From Metaphire vulgaris (lineage: Eukaryota > Annelida > Clitellata > Crassiclitellata > Megascolecidae): a stretch of 64,000 bases of DNA. The stretch lies in the NCBI GenBank assembly GCA_018105865.1, contig CM030861.1, forward strand, positions 8,336,584-8,400,583, in the 5' to 3' direction. The position numbers were made by a program, and so were the translations under genes. Of this stretch, positions 1 through 42,789 are shown in pieces (positions within the stretch are counted from its first letter, which is position 1; each line of letters starts with the position of its first letter). The notes under the pieces are model-generated. The model worked only from the letters and a program-made list of their open reading frames with translations. It ran no database searches and was not told where the DNA came from.

Positions 1-406
1 ATAAATGACGTCACGCAATTTTGGTTGTTTTTGACACACCCCTCCCCCTCGTCATACGTTGTCACAAAAAGTCAGACCCCTCAAATATGACGTCACAACG
101 CGTTAACCCCCTCGTCATCTTGTCGTCTTTCCAATGTCAAAATTAATGTTTCGTTTGAGAATTTTCCTTAAAATTAATTATTATAGTTGAAACAATATTT
201 AGAAACTATTTCAAATAATTATTTTTAAAGATGAATTATAAATGTAAAATACGTTCAATTTTGCGGTAACATAGCATTGCGGTATCAATAAAAATATTTA
301 GTAATATGTGACGTCATATTTCTGGAAACCCTCCCCCGTCGTCACATATCGTCACAAATGTTTGAACCCCTCCCATAAGTGCTTGACGTCATTTATGGAC
401 GACCCC
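1..406. mobile_element. Harbinger-like MITE (TCCATAAATGACGTCA family), left end cut by window
   Basis: Starts inside the terminal repeat (ATAAATGACGTCACGC) and ends TGACGTCATTTATGGACGAC followed by CCC near 406. The interior holds paired CGTCACA motifs. Confidence 0.7.
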
Positions 407-971
407 TAAGGTTCTTCTTGAGTATGTAAGCCATGAGGGGGTGTTGCACGATGTCTTAATGATGATGGGCTACCATTCTGGGATTGACTGTTAGCCAACT
501 GCAGGTTATCAAATTTTTTTACTTGATTCTCAGTAGTCAACATGTCAAAAATCGATATTGGGGGAAATATTTTCGCCATTGTGTCCATGGGCGTCCGGAG
601 GGTGCAAGAAATGGCACCCCATGAAAATCAGTTATGAAAAAGTAAAATTTTTGTTTCTTTCGTCACAAAACCTTGTTTTGACCCCCTGGAAATTTTTTTC
701 ATTTCTTTCGTCACAAGACCCTGTTTTGCACCCCCCCTTGAAAAAATTTCTGCGGACGCCCATGATTGTGTCTAGAATGGTATTAGAGAGTCATGATCAC
801 ATTTTTTATTTGGGGGGCAAAGTGTTTAGTCTTGATATGCGATCTGTTTCACTCGCCTCGTACTAATATCTATCTATTTGCGCGAGAAAGGAATGCCAAC
901 TAGACAGTTACATAACTTGCATTTATGCGTGCAGTTTATGCGAAATCTGTGTTCTATTGGATACACTGATG

Positions 972-1160
972 CAGTGGCGTAGCCACGGGGAGGTTTAGGG
1001 TTAACCCCCTCCCTGGACGGTGAAAAAAATGTTTTTAATGTATTTCCATGTAATTTTTGTTTTTTGAGGCGATTTTTGGCGATTTTGGGGTGAAACCCTC
1101 CTTGGCGGTTATCTACGAACTTTTTTCAACCCCCTTTCGGAAATCCTGGCTACGCCACTG
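972..1160. mobile_element. hAT MITE family 6 (CAGTGGCGTAGCCA)
   Basis: CAGTGGCGTAGCCACGG...TGGCTACGCCACTG; flanks CACTGATG/CACGGATG. Present in this gene A intron, absent at the homologous gene B site. Confidence 0.9.
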
Positions 1161-1322
1161 CACGGATGCCAGTTCATGCTGAGCCAATACTGTCTTGCAC
1201 ATGTGTTTCTCGATTGACCAGTTTGATATAACAATAGCAATAGACTCTAGTCCTCTGTCATGTATTGCATGTATAGAAGCTGATACACAATGCTCTTTGG
1301 CTTCATACATTTTGTATTTCAG

Positions 1323-9695
<8,373 letters not shown>

Positions 9696-9765
9696 ATTCT
9701 GCCTCGGACCTTTTAATTGCACGGTGAATTATTCGAAAAAGCCAGATCCCTTTTTAATGTGATAT

Positions 9766-9771
9766 AATAAA
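9766..9771 (+). promoter_or_regulatory. Polyadenylation signal of gene A
   Basis: AATAAA 71 bp after the gene A stop codon. The matching signal in gene B (34812) sits at a similar distance, which supports both. Confidence 0.6.
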
Positions 9772-10028
9772 AATTACTGCAGCAACTATTATAATTTACT
9801 TGTAATACGTCAATATTGTATTGAGTAGGCCCTATATATATATAGACCAAGCATCGATTCTGCGTTGAGTAGGCTTAATTATAATTCATCTAGCCCATAT
9901 ACTTTTGAATAACGTTTTAAGGAAATTTGGACTGAAGTTAAAAACCAAGTTAAATTATATATACATTTAAACAATAAAATGTATTGCCTTATTTGTTGAT
10001 GTGTCATTTGAATGGCAAAATTATCATA

Positions 10029-10292
10029 GGGGTCGTCCATAAATTACGTAACGCGATTTTGGCACTTTTTGACCCCCTCCCGCCCTACGTAACGCGACGT
10101 AACAAAACGTCAGACCCCCTAAAATATGACGTGACAACGGGCCGACACCCCCCCATTTTATTTTAGTCTTCCGAAAAGTCTTGACAAGCAAAATAGGTCA
10201 TCCTTGTACTTTTTCCTCTCAAAAATCCCTGACAAGCAAAAAAGGGGTCAAAGGTCATCACTTAATTGTTTGCGTTACGTCACATTTACGGA
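10029..10292. mobile_element. Harbinger-like MITE (TCCATAAATTACG family)
   Basis: Starts GGGGTCGTCCATAAATTACG and closes near GCGTTACGTCACATTTACGG. Contains two copies of the GACAAGCAAAAAAGG motif. Confidence 0.6.
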
Positions 10293-10324
10293 ACAGATTA
10301 GGTTCTCTGTCATTTCCTGGACCG

Positions 10325-10415
10325 CCATTATAAATGGAAATAAATAGGTAGGTAGTTAGGTAGGTAGATAGATATGTATGTAGGAAGATAGGTAGGTACA
10401 TAGATACATGTAGAT
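10325..10415. repeat. (TAGG)n-like degenerate tract
   Basis: TAGGTAGG/TAGATAG tetranucleotides in the A-B intergenic region. Confidence 0.8.
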
Positions 10416-10716
10416 GAGGTAAAACTCTTACATACAAGGCGGACAGCTGCAGGCCAAAATTAGACAAATTATTCAAATTGTTAAGACTATAATAATTGTA
10501 GTAAACACAATTGCTTCAATTTTTGAAGAGTAGACCTATAAATAAAGGCCTTGGCATCTAATGTTTTACATCGAATAGTTGATGCGCAACAGCTTTAATG
10601 TACTGCAGCAGGCGTTGTACATTTGGAATGCCAATTCCGAAGTATGTATTTCGGAGGCGATGGAGAGTTTCATCGACAAGCACGCATTTCGCTTTTCTTC
10701 TTCGATGAGATAGAAC

Positions 10717-11010
10717 CAGTGGCGTATTTAGGGGGTACGCTCCTGAGCCATAGCGTATCCCTTTGGTTTTTGACCTTTGGTCTTTCGTCCTTCCCTTCGG
10801 TTGCACTTACTGTAATTAAAGACTGCTACGCCGACGTTAGCATTTTTTGCTTGTCACCAGTTTGAGAAGGGTGATAATCTTTTTTTGCTTGTCACTACGT
10901 TCTAGAAAGATGATAACCTATTTTTTGTTTGCAGTACATAGAATAAAAGTTATTTTTCGAACTTCATAAATTTCAGCGTACCTCTTTAAGCCTTTCTAAA
11001 TACGCCCATG
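10717..11010. mobile_element. hAT MITE family 6, diverged
   Basis: CAGTGGCGTATTTAGG...CTAAATACGCCCATG. Contains two TTTTTTGCTTGTCA motifs 36 bp apart. Confidence 0.7.
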
Positions 11011-11224
11011 GATCATAGAACAACAGGAACATAAGCCTTGTCTTTGTAATGACGGTCCAGCAACTGAGGGACACTCTGAAATTAAGACGATAATACTGTT
11101 AATCCTAAATTTCAATCACGTCTCTTTGTTTCTTTTCTTCGTTGTCTGTCTTGCTGCTTTCCCCACTCCCACTCTGACTCACCTCTGGAATTGACCTTGC
11201 CCGGCTGACCACTAAACTCCGTAA

Positions 11225-11340
11225 AGCTATTTCAACTGCAGACTAAGCGACTAGGAACAAGCAGTTACTATGGTAATTCATTTGAAAGCGTTATAGAAAT
11301 TCACGAGATTTTGCTGTCTTACTTACGTCGGTGCAACATA
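11225..11340 (+). mobile_element. CR1/L2-like LINE 3' end
   Basis: AAGCAGTTACTATGG...GCGTTATAGAAATTCACGAG and ATTTTGCTGTCTTACTTAC match the tail of the 37825-40148 LINE. In the A-B intergenic region. Confidence 0.6.
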
Positions 11341-11720
11341 CAGTATTTTCTCTCTTTAATGGGACATGCATAGACCAAGAAGCTTTGGCATAATCAGAAA
11401 AGTGAGTCCTGAATATATTTTATTTGTATCTTTAAAAATCATATCGACATGTTAGTCAATGTCCGATTGATCTGATGTTTAGCGGATTGGCGGAACGAAG
11501 ACGCAGGTTGACAGTTAATTAAAAGCCACAGCTGGTCGCCGATGTGAGCCCTATAACCCTAACCCTAACTCTTTTATTGAAAACAAACAGACATGACGCG
11601 CATTCACAGACAACAACAGATTTCGCACAAATAGCTAGACATCACTTGGACTGTAAAAAGCGCTTTTGATTGTGAACTACCTGTATATTCATGTTTACTG
11701 CGCTATACGAATTGGCTTGT

Positions 11721-11825
<105 letters not shown>

Positions 11826-11959
11826 CAATGCATCATTATTCACACATTAATAATTTAGTTCACGTCAGTTTCGAGAGATTAAGGCCGTTGAAAACGCATA
11901 ATTCACATGATTCACGCAGCAATAAGTTTATGTCACTTTCCAGATAAGCGCGTTAGAAC

Positions 11960-12128
11960 CAGTGTTTATTCTAGCCACCTTGACATTGGGGGATTTTGAA
12001 ATGTTTGGGGGGAAGATCTGATTCTCCACACTTGGGGGATTTCCATTCCCCCACCCAACATATAAAAAATTGGGGGGATTTTAAAACTTGGGGGATTCCC
12101 CCCTAGAGAAGGCCTAGAATAAACACTG
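11960..12128. mobile_element. hAT MITE family 2
   Basis: Flanks GTTAGAAC/CTTAGAAC (7 of 8). GGGGGATTT-rich interior. Confidence 0.88.
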
Positions 12129-12365
12129 CTTAGAACCATAATTCACGTTCTTAGATCTCAAAGGAAGACTTCCGATTATTATCAATGATAAAGACTAATT
12201 ATAAGACACGGGGAATCCCTGGACTCGACTTCAAACAAGTTCCAAGAAAAACCCGCATTATACAATTCTACTCAAAATATTATTACAGCTGAAGTTACTA
12301 ATTTAACCAAACATCGTATCATGCATTGAGCACATAAATCATAAACTGTGTGTGTGGTACGCAAT

Positions 12366-12535
12366 CAGGGCGCGATTAGTAGAGGGGAAGGGGGAATCTT
12401 CTTCCCACTGCCCAACTGCATCCCCCTACTGCTACATCCCCCACCACTACATCCCCCACTGCTACATTTCCCAACAACTACATCCCCCCAAGCTCGACAT
12501 ATCCCCCACTGCTCCAGGTCACAAATCGCACCCTG
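12366..12535. mobile_element. hAT MITE family 5
   Basis: Perfect target duplication TACGCAAT; about 90% identical to the 9332 copy by eye. Confidence 0.92.
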
Positions 12536-12987
12536 TACGCAATTATTCTTTAACAGGCAGGCCCATCTATCAAACCCTCTATCCGAAACTTCAGAGCTCT
12601 CGATTTCCAAATTCAGTTTGTTTTTCTGGATAACCCAATTTTAATCGAGGACAAACATGTTCTAGACTACGCTAAGGATAGGAAATATGATAACGAAAGT
12701 GCGCTGTGATGTTTAAAAAAACGCGACAGCCTGCGAACCTTTCTTGCCGTGTGAATCGAACAGGTGGTGTGCCGTATGAGCCGGAGGGTGGTGCAAACAC
12801 TGATTAGGAGAGGGGGCTGGACATTTCAGCATTTCTTCTGCAGCAATTAGATCAATTGGCGAAGCAATTTGTCTCTAGTCTTTGATCAAAAAGCACCTTC
12901 AACAATTCTAATGAAATGATTTTTCTACTACAGATATCAGGTTAGCAGCACAAGAAGAATCTTTTCATGATATTGTTACATAAACAG

Positions 12988-13178
12988 CAGTGTTTATTCT
13001 AGGCCTGTTTGGGGGGGAGGGATTCCCCCAAAGTTTTAAAATTCCCCCTCCCCAAATTTGTATATGTTGGCTTGGGAGATGGAAATTCCCCCCAAAGAAG
13101 CGTGGAGAGACAAATCTTGTCCCCCCCAAACATTTCAAACTTCCCCCCCCAATGTCAAGGTGGCTAGAATAAACACTG
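12988..13178. mobile_element. hAT MITE family 2
   Basis: CATAAACAG occurs on both sides (8 bp plus one shared terminal base). Ends CAGTGTTTATTCTAGG/CTAGAATAAACACTG. Confidence 0.9.
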
Positions 13179-13617
13179 CATAAACAGTAACTTTTCATTA
13201 AAGTTTTCAATGCTTCACATTATAACATTAGAACATGTAAAACACCACTGTCATATTTTTAAATTTGTCTGTCCTAAATGATTCTTCAGGTTTCCAGAAG
13301 GGCACCCAATCACCCCAAAAACCTAAAATCGAAAACGTTTCAACCTATTTTCGCAAGACAACACCAGTTGGGAACTTTAGTCAAACGCGAGGCAAAATAA
13401 TTTACGAAAATACTGGGCTCGAATCAAAAGTCCTGGTCTTCCTGCGCTAATGTGCCTACATGTAAAATGAATCGAAAAAGTTACCTAAGCCGTCTTCCTA
13501 AAATGAGTCTGTGAACTGATTTCATACACGTAGGCCTAACAATATGTCAATAAATAATACAAAGTGTCTATCTTTTGACAAAGAATTTTCTGTCTCTGTT
13601 AGGGGCTACGCAATGCA

Positions 13618-34762
<21,145 letters not shown>

Positions 34763-34811
34763 TTACATAGCGAATCGCTTGAAGATTTCGGATTTCTTCT
34801 TAATGTAGCAG

Positions 34812-34817
34812 AATAAA
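34812..34817 (+). promoter_or_regulatory. Polyadenylation signal of gene B
   Basis: AATAAA 50 bp after the stop codon at 34760-34762, in a stretch homologous to that behind gene A. Confidence 0.6.
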
Positions 34818-34878
34818 AATAAATTACTGCAGTAAATTGTATAGCTTACTGGCTATCAATAGTGTACTAAGTGCACTA

Positions 34879-34951
<73 letters not shown>
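34879..34951. repeat. (AC)n(TA)n microsatellite
   Basis: AC units followed by TA units, 117 bp after the gene B stop codon. Confidence 0.95.
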
Positions 34952-34952
<1 letters not shown>

Positions 34953-34985
34953 GCTATCAATAGTGTCCTATGTATATATGTCGGC

Positions 34986-35179
34986 CAGTGGCGGCTCTAG
35001 GATTTGGCAAGTGGGGGGCGTTGGGGTGGCAACTTCTAATCCTGGGGGGCAACCATTTGTTGTGTAATGTATGTAGCATTAAGTATAGGGTCCCAACTAG
35101 GAGGGCCACTGGGGGGGGGCAAGCACTCAATAGGGGGCACGGGCCCCCCTGCCCTGGCCCCCCGGTGGAGCCGCCACTG
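34986..35179. mobile_element. hAT MITE family 1
   Basis: Perfect target duplication ATGTCGGC around CAGTGGCGGCTCTA...GGAGCCGCCACTG. Confidence 0.92.
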
Positions 35180-35318
35180 ATGTCGGCTATTCAGCTTCAA
35201 ATATACTTTAAAGAACGTTTTAAGGAAATTCAGACTGCAGTGAAATCATACATTGCCTTATTCGTTTGCGTTTCATTTCAATTCCAACATTATCAGAAGC
35301 GAAGCAAATAATCATAAT

Positions 35319-35649
35319 CAGTGGCGTAGCCAAGAAGGGGCTTGGGGGTTAAACCCCCTCCCTTTGGCTGCAGACGAATTTTTTAATGTGTTTCCATACT
35401 TTTTAAATTTTCAGACGCGGTTTTGGGGGTCAAAACCCCTTGCCTTGTCTGCCGACGCAAAATAATTTGTAAGCGGTCTAGAGTAAACAGTAGATGTAAG
35501 ATGACGAGCTTTTTTGCTTGTCACCACATCTGCAAAGGAAAAAGTACAAGAGGAAAAATGAGTATGACATTTTTTGCTTGTCAAGATTTTTTCGACATTG
35601 ATCATGGTCAACTCCGCCCCCTCTTTCGGAAACCCTGGCTACGCCACCG
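35319..35649. mobile_element. hAT MITE family 6
   Basis: Perfect target duplication ATCATAAT. Two TTTTTTGCTTGTCA motifs. Confidence 0.9.
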
Positions 35650-35741
35650 ATCATAATAATAACGTGATTTCAATTAGCCTACGTGAAAACCATTATAATT
35701 AGGCCTGCTCTCAACATTTACTAGATCACGTGACACCTACT

Positions 35742-35929
35742 CATTAGCGTCGCCACGGGGGGGAGGATGGGGGCAACTGCCCCCCCCCCAACCTGCCCCA
35801 GACCACCTACCAGATTCGCGCAGATCCGGTGAGAAAGTTTTCTGTGGAGGGGGGAGGTGAGGGGTGGGTAAGGAATCTGACACGCTAGCCCCTTTTGCCC
35901 CCAACCAAAAATTCCTGGCGACGCCACTG
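35742..35929. mobile_element. hAT MITE family 6, CGTCGCCA variant
   Basis: CATTAGCGTCGCCACGG...CTGGCGACGCCACTG with perfect target duplication CACCTACT. Confidence 0.88.
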
Positions 35930-35939
35930 CACCTACTAT

Positions 35940-36486
35940 TTATTACAATGGAAAAGCCTGACAGGAAGAAATGTAATCATCACCACATTTTGACACTAGC
36001 AAAACGGGTAAAATGGTCATCACCGCTAAAAAATAATAGCTTAAACTTTTTAGGGTACCCGTCACTGATCCTAGGGGCGGAGGGTCAAACGTTTTTGACA
36101 TGATTATAGGCAGAGGCGTCATTTGGGGGGCTGGGGGGGCCGTGGCCCCCCCCAAGGAAATGAAAATATTAATTTATAATGTATTAATGTGCAATAAGAA
36201 AAGAAAAAACCAGAGAGGTGACTAAAAAAAAAAGGTCGTCAAGTATGTAACAAAAACAAAAAACTGATGACGAGCAAAAAAAAAGGTCGTCAGCATTTTT
36301 TGGAATAGTCGAAAAAATTTCCAATTATAAAATTTTAAAAGAAAATTTTTAAAAATTTCTCGCCCCAAGAAAAGTGTGAAATGACGCCACTGATTATAGG
36401 GGTCACTGAAAGTTTTTTTTGACAGGGCGGGGTAAAAAAAACTGCCCAAAAATTGTTGACGTAATTAATGGAGATATATAGCCCCA
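35940..36486. mobile_element. Harbinger-like MITE, GACAGTTTTTGACA subfamily, with nested hAT MITE
   Basis: Homologous to 16173-16574 (GGTCATCACCGC, TTTTTGACATGATTATAGG, GACGTAATTAATGG). Interrupted at 36111-36392. Confidence 0.6.
36111..36392. mobile_element. hAT MITE family 8 (CAGAGGCGTCATTT)
   Basis: Perfect target duplication ATTATAGG; nested in the Harbinger-like element 35940-36486. Confidence 0.9.
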
Positions 36487-36730
36487 CAATTCTCATCGGT
36501 TTTGCTCAAATTCAACGACTGACCCCAGCCAGGATCTTCTAAAACGTGTAGGCCTATAGGCGGTGTTGTGTACAGGCCGGAAAGGCAAATTCTCTGCCCC
36601 CAAATCTTAGATCCAGCAGCAAAATATGTCTGTGTGTTGGCCTAACGCAATGACAATTTCTCACCAAAACTACGCACTCCCCAGGAACTGCCATAACCCC
36701 CTCCCCATTGCAGAGGAGAGTGTATGTAAC

Positions 36731-36931
36731 CAGAGGCGGCGCTAGGGGGGTGGGTCCGCGGGTCCGGACCCACCCAGCCTCGGGCAAGGGCACCCGAGGA
36801 AATCGTGCAAATCTGCAGAGAAATTTTGATTTGGAGTGGGGAGGGGAGGGGAGGGGCAGTCTGAGCCGGGTCCTGGTTGTGTAGATTGCATATTAGACCC
36901 ACCCAGCCAATAAAACCTAGCGCCGCCCCTG
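36731..36931. mobile_element. hAT MITE family 9 (CAGAGGCGGCGCTAG)
   Basis: CAGAGGCGGCGCTAGG...CCTAGCGCCGCCCCTG with perfect target duplication TATGTAAC. Confidence 0.9.
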
Positions 36932-37122
36932 TATGTAACGCTATGTATGGTCGTGTCACATCCCGAATAATTGGCCTACCCTCCACCCCCCCACCCACCC
37001 CACCTCGTGGCTGCTCCATTTGCATACCCAATCTATGAAGCTGCGCATATTAGAAACTTGAATATTATTTTGACCGACTGCTAGCTGTTTTCCTGGAAAT
37101 CTCTTTGATGTTCACATTTGGG

Positions 37123-37126
<4 letters not shown>

Positions 37127-37188
<62 letters not shown>
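37127..37188. repeat. (TA)n microsatellite
   Basis: About 30 TA units beside a Harbinger-like element. Confidence 0.95.
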
Positions 37189-37190
<2 letters not shown>

Positions 37191-37194
37191 TCAG

Positions 37195-37585
37195 GGGCCG
37201 TCCATAAATTACGTCACGCGGTGGAGGGGCCCGGCCATTAGTGACGAAGTGTGACGACGGAGTTCCGTAAACGTGACGTCACGCAAAAAAATTAGGTCAT
37301 GACCTTTGACCTTTCTAAAAGCTTGTCTGACCTTTTTATTTGCTTGTCAGGGATTTTGGAGAGGAACAAATACAATTATGACCTATTTTTTGCTTGTCAG
37401 GGTTTTTCGAGTGGAAAAAATACAAGGATGGCCTTTTTTGCTTGTCAAGACTTTTCGGAAGACGAAAATGGGGATCGGCCCGTTGTGACGTCATATTTTA
37501 GGGGTCCGACGTTTTGTGACGTCGCGTTACGTAGGGGGGTAAAAAAGTGTCAAATTCGCGTGACGTAATTTATGGACGACCCCTT
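37195..37585. mobile_element. Harbinger-like MITE, GCTTGTC-rich
   Basis: Ends GGGGCCGTCCATAAATTACG and CGTAATTTATGGACGACCCC. Three GCTTGTC motifs sit 45-55 bp apart in the interior. Confidence 0.7.
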
Positions 37586-37824
37586 ATGCCCAATGTTCCC
37601 ATTTGTGAACAAAGCGCCATCTGGTTATGCAATGATGAATTAAAAATTCTGACAGCTGTTTCAACTTTACTTAGTGATACTTACTCAAAATATAAAAATG
37701 GCAATGATTCCATACGTCAACAATTTTTGGGGACTGATGGATTAATTACTCACATAAGTCCGCGAGACATCTATTTCGTTTACACGACGCATGTTTTCGC
37801 TTATCTCATCTACACTTAACTGCG

Positions 37825-40148
37825 TATTAACCATGGAGGTATTATCCCAGGAGACGGCATTACGTCATTTATAGCCAAAGCTGCGTGAAGCCAGTTAGCG
37901 CGTGGGCTAAAAAATAGCGCGTAGGCTGTTTGTTAGCCATGGTTAGAGGCCATCTTCTTAGACTCAAACTGTGGTTACCGTCTGGGAATTTCCCAAATAG
38001 TCGGCTTCACCGACATAAAGTAAGTAAGTAAGTAAGTAAAATCTCGTGGATTTCTATAGCGCCTTGGAAAGCAGCACAACAGTAGCTGCTTATTCTTAGG
38101 CGCTCAGCCTCTCTTAAAATAGCTATAGGAAAGGTGTGGGATCAGCCAGGCAATGGTCAATATCCGAAGGGCAGTGAGGCTAGGTTGTTACAGCTATGGC
38201 GGAAATGATTTCAGAAACAGGAAGAATTTAAGCTTAGACCTGAAGACTTGAGGAGATAGTGCGGGAATTATAGGAAATGAGGAATCAGATTTTATTGTTT
38301 TAAAGTGTCCAAGTGTGCGAAGGGAAGCTGATCGAGTTCCAGAGTTCAGGTGCAGCATATGAGAAGGCACGGTTGCAAATTTTCAGGGATGACTGATTTA
38401 GCGGGCGTGACAGAGTGAGATGAGATGACGAACGTGTGGGTCGAGGAGACTGAGGGGTTAATAGTGATCTAAGGTAGACAGGTTTTGATGATTGAAGTGA
38501 GCTATGTGTAAGTGTTATTATCTTATATTGGATACGTTCTGTTATTTTAAGCCAATGTAATGATTTTAGTATGGGTGAAATATGGGAGAATTTAGGTGAC
38601 ATAGTAACAGCACGAGCTAAAGCATTTTGTATTGATTGCAATTTGTTGATGGAGGCTTTGGGAAGGTTATAGTAGAGGGAGTTACAGTAATCTAATTTGG
38701 AGTGGACTATAGAGGTGGCGATTGTGGACGCAGTCTTAATATCAAGACAAGGACATAGGCGACGAAGGTCACGAATATGAATAAAGCAGGCTTTTTGAAA
38801 GTTGGGAGATTTGTGATTCGAAGTTTAGAAAAGAGTCAAATTTGAATCCGAGATTTCTAGCAGTTGGAACAGGGATTATTGTGGTGTCAGGAGCCAAAAC
38901 TAGTTTAGGATTGTCAATTTTTTTGAGTTGTTGGGGTAGTCCGATTAAAAGAAACTCTGTCTTAGATGGGTTGAGAGCGAGGAGATTAGATGACATCCAT
39001 GCAGAGATTGACGAGAATGCAGATTCAAGCTCAATAATAGAAGCATTGAATGAAAGAGGTGAGAAGGAAAGGAATAGCTGAGTGTCATCGGCATAGAGTT
39101 GGTGGTTTAATTTGAGGGAATTAATTAGAGATGAAAGTGGTGTGGTGTAAAGGCTGAACAGTACAGGCCCGAAAACAGATCCTTGAGGCACTCCATAATC
39201 TATAATATGAGAAAGAGAAATTTGGCCAAGACAGGACACTTGAAAAGACCAAGATTTGAGATAAGATGCAAACCAGTTGTGAGCTTTTTCAGATATGCCA
39301 AACCAGAGAGAGAGTCGCTCGAGCAGAATTTTGTGATCTATGGTATCAAATGCTGCAGAGAGATCAAGGAGACAAAGGCCAGTAACTTGGCGAAAGACCA
39401 ATTGCAGTTAAGAGTCTGTCATAAATGTAGGCGAGGACAGTTTCAGTTGAGTGATGTTTAGTGTAGGCAGATTGATGAGCATTATATAGTGAGTTACTTG
39501 AAAGGTGTTCATTCAGTCTGGAAAGCACAATTTTTTCAGTAAGTTTTGATAGAAGAGAAAGATTTGAGATGGGGCGATAGTTATTGAGATCTTCTCTGTC
39601 AAGACCAGGCTTTTTAGGAGAGGAGTGACAAAGAGTTTTTGAATGCGGATGGGAAAGTGCCTGAGATAAGAGAGAGGTTGATGATTCTAGTTATAATAGG
39701 CGTAAGCACGGTGGCACACTGTTTGAGTAAAGAGGTAGGTATGGGATCTAGATCACATTGTTTGTTTGGCAAGGATAGTAGAAGTTTGGATACTCTCTTC
39801 TTCAGTTGTAGGAGTGAAGCTGGATAAATTGCATGGAGGTTGTGGGGAGGAGGATAATGAGGAGAGGTGGTTTGAGTAATAGTGAAAGACTTGAGGACAC
39901 TGCAGATCTTGGAGATTTTTACAGAGAAGAACTTAGCAAAAGATTCAGCAAGTTCTGACAGGAAATGGATTGAGGGAGAGGTTTTGAGTCTTTTGCGATG
40001 GAAAAGATCATTTACAGTTTTCCAGAGCTTACGTGGATTTGAGCTATTTGTTGAAATGATGTTAGAATAGTACTTCTTTTTGGCAGATGTAAGGAGATTA
40101 TGATAGCGGTTGGTGATGCCGTCTCCAGAGATAATACCTCCATGGTAT
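37825..40148 (-). mobile_element. CR1/L2-like LINE between 36-bp inverted repeats
   Basis: The minus strand encodes reverse transcriptase: GLCLLDLSAAFDTIDHKILL, GVPQGSVFGPVLFSLYTT, QLYADDTQLF (YADD catalytic box) in 38769-39401, then after a break the C-terminus (VYLRSLL, RAFSYAAPELWNS) in 38300-38641. The 3' end is CGCTATAGAAATCCACGAG plus TTAC repeats at 38019-38060. Inverted repeats CATGGAGGTATTATC...GGAGACGGCAT bound the unit. Confidence 0.8.
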
Positions 40149-40782
40149 TAACTACCGATAAGGTCCAAGCTTGCCAAAGTAAAGGTCAGAATAATGGTCA
40201 GATGATCTTTAGACATGATAGAGGCCAGCATCGCCGCTGCCGCTCTATTTTACAAATTTACATGGGCATGTAAAAGGGTCCCCGAGTCTATATGGGTATT
40301 TTCAACTATTTTGACTTTTTCTTTCAAACCTTTATGATTTTATAATCATGTAAGCAATTACGCATATAATATTACATAAAATTTAAATTATGCACGAGAT
40401 GTTTTTTTAAAGTTTACTTTTATATTTACGCGTACCTATGTTTTTCTTAAATATAACCAACAATGAAACGCAGAAGGATTAAATCTTATGGCATGGAAAA
40501 GAAGAAGGATAAAGTAATTTCCTGAAATAATTTGGGCTTTAGTTTTAAATAATCTTATTTTTGCTCTTCTAAAAACTATAATAGAAATATATTTGTTACA
40601 AAACCTTATCCTAGAAATACATCTAAGCGTTTATGCTATGTTTTTTGGGCTTTTACTAACGAAAGTGTCTAGCGGCAACATTGCTTGACAAGTTGACAGA
40701 TGTTATGTTCTGTTGTGCGGAGTGAAATTTTGCTTTACAATCGAAGTGTTTTATATTTAAATCCGTTTCTTTTTGTAGCGCC

Positions 40783-41567
40783 ATGTCGTCGCCCGAAACC
40801 TCGGAACTGAAGGGCGGTCATCCCCCTGCGGGTTGGTGACTTTACAGCACCTCCAGACGTTAATATTTGACAGCTTTGTGCCAACATTTGCCACGTGTAG
40901 CCAAGTTTTTTCGGATCCATTTAGTAATTTCTTGAAATTTATATAGCGCAAGTTAGGCTAGATTGAGTTTTACTCCACCTATAAATTTCGGTGTACGCAT
41001 GACGTAGCGCGTCGCTTCATCATAACGCACAAGCAGTGGCGTCATTTCACACTTTTCGTGGGGGGGGGCGAGAAAATTTTGTTGCAAGTTTTTGACAAAT
41101 TTTGGGCAGATTTTGGCAGATTTTAGGCTTTTTTGAAATTTTTTTGCAAGTTTTTTTGCAAATTTTGAGCAATTTTGGCAAATTTTAGGGCCAATGTTGG
41201 AAATTTGCAATTTTTTTATATTTGTGGGTAATTTTTGCAATTTTTTGCACATTAATACATTATAAATTAATATTTTCATTTCTTTGGGGGGCCACGGCCC
41301 CGCAGACCCTCCCAAATGACGCCTCTGCGCACAAGCCATGCAGAAAATCACTAGAAAATTTATGTCCTGGAATTTATTTAGAGCCATTAAGAAGAGACTG
41401 ATAAAATAATTATGTAAAATAATGTTAATGATTAAGCAACGTATGATTAGATTTGCTTATATTTGCAATATTTTTCGGAATTGACTTTCAATCCCAGCAA
41501 ATAGTTATATATACAGTGGTTCTCACACAGGGCAGACCCTACTGAACCATTGTAAACCTTGTTGTTG

Positions 41568-41612
<45 letters not shown>

Positions 41613-42016
41613 CACTCTATATATGCAGAGGCCAAAATTTTCAATTTTCAGAAAATTGAACGCTGATTAGATGCACAATTGTCAGCATGTGACGCAAATG
41701 TTGTTGATCCTGTTAGAGTTTTATTCTGTTTTCCTAATAGATGTCTACATATCAGCAATGTAGACGGTTGCCATTTAACCTGCATATGTGGCCCAAATGT
41801 ATGGCTGCTTGCTGCCTCTTATATTTCCACAGTGTGTCGCAAGCACAGACCTTCTTGTTCTTGAAATGATGTTTGGGTCCAGTTGGCTCTATCAGCTGGG
41901 ATGCTGATTCTATTGCAAACACAAGCACAGTCTGACATCTCACAAACACACATATTTCAGCAACAACGTGGCTCAGACTTCTTCAAGGCTGTGTGTGGGC
42001 ACAGTATATGGATCAG

Positions 42017-42070
<54 letters not shown>

Positions 42071-42726
42071 TAGTATATATATATGGATATATATATATAT
42101 ATATGGATGTATATATAAAATAGCAATATATGGATCAGAAACATGGATGTTGACAAAAACAACAGAAAGGATACTGGAAACTGCAGAGATGTGGTTTCTC
42201 AGACGTATGCAAACAAACAATTTCATGAACAGAAAAATAACCAATGAGGAAGTACTAAAAGCATTTGGTGTAAAAAGAAAATTGCTAAAAACCATAAGCA
42301 GCAACTTGCATTTTTCAGACCCATAATAAGAAAACAAACTAATTGGAAAATCTAATTATGACAGGAAAATTAGAGGGGAAAATAGCAAGAGAAAGACAAA
42401 GAATAAAGTATACTGAGAGCCTAAGAGAAGCAACAGGAGCTAAAAACAACATCGACAACATCGAACTGATAAGGAAGGCCAGAAACTGAGAAGAGTGGAA
42501 ATCCATGGTCACCAATGTACCAATACATGGAACATGAAGAAGAAAGAAGGAATGAACCTAAATTACTAATTTACATTATGTACTAAATGTACAGTATACT
42601 AGAGCTCAGCAGTGGCGTAGCTATAGGCAAAGTGCCGCCTAGCAATACATGGCACAAGAAGAAGAAGAAGATTCTGTGACAATCTTTTTGAAACAACTTA
42701 AAACTCATCTCTTTGTCAATATGCAG

Positions 42727-42789
<63 letters not shown>

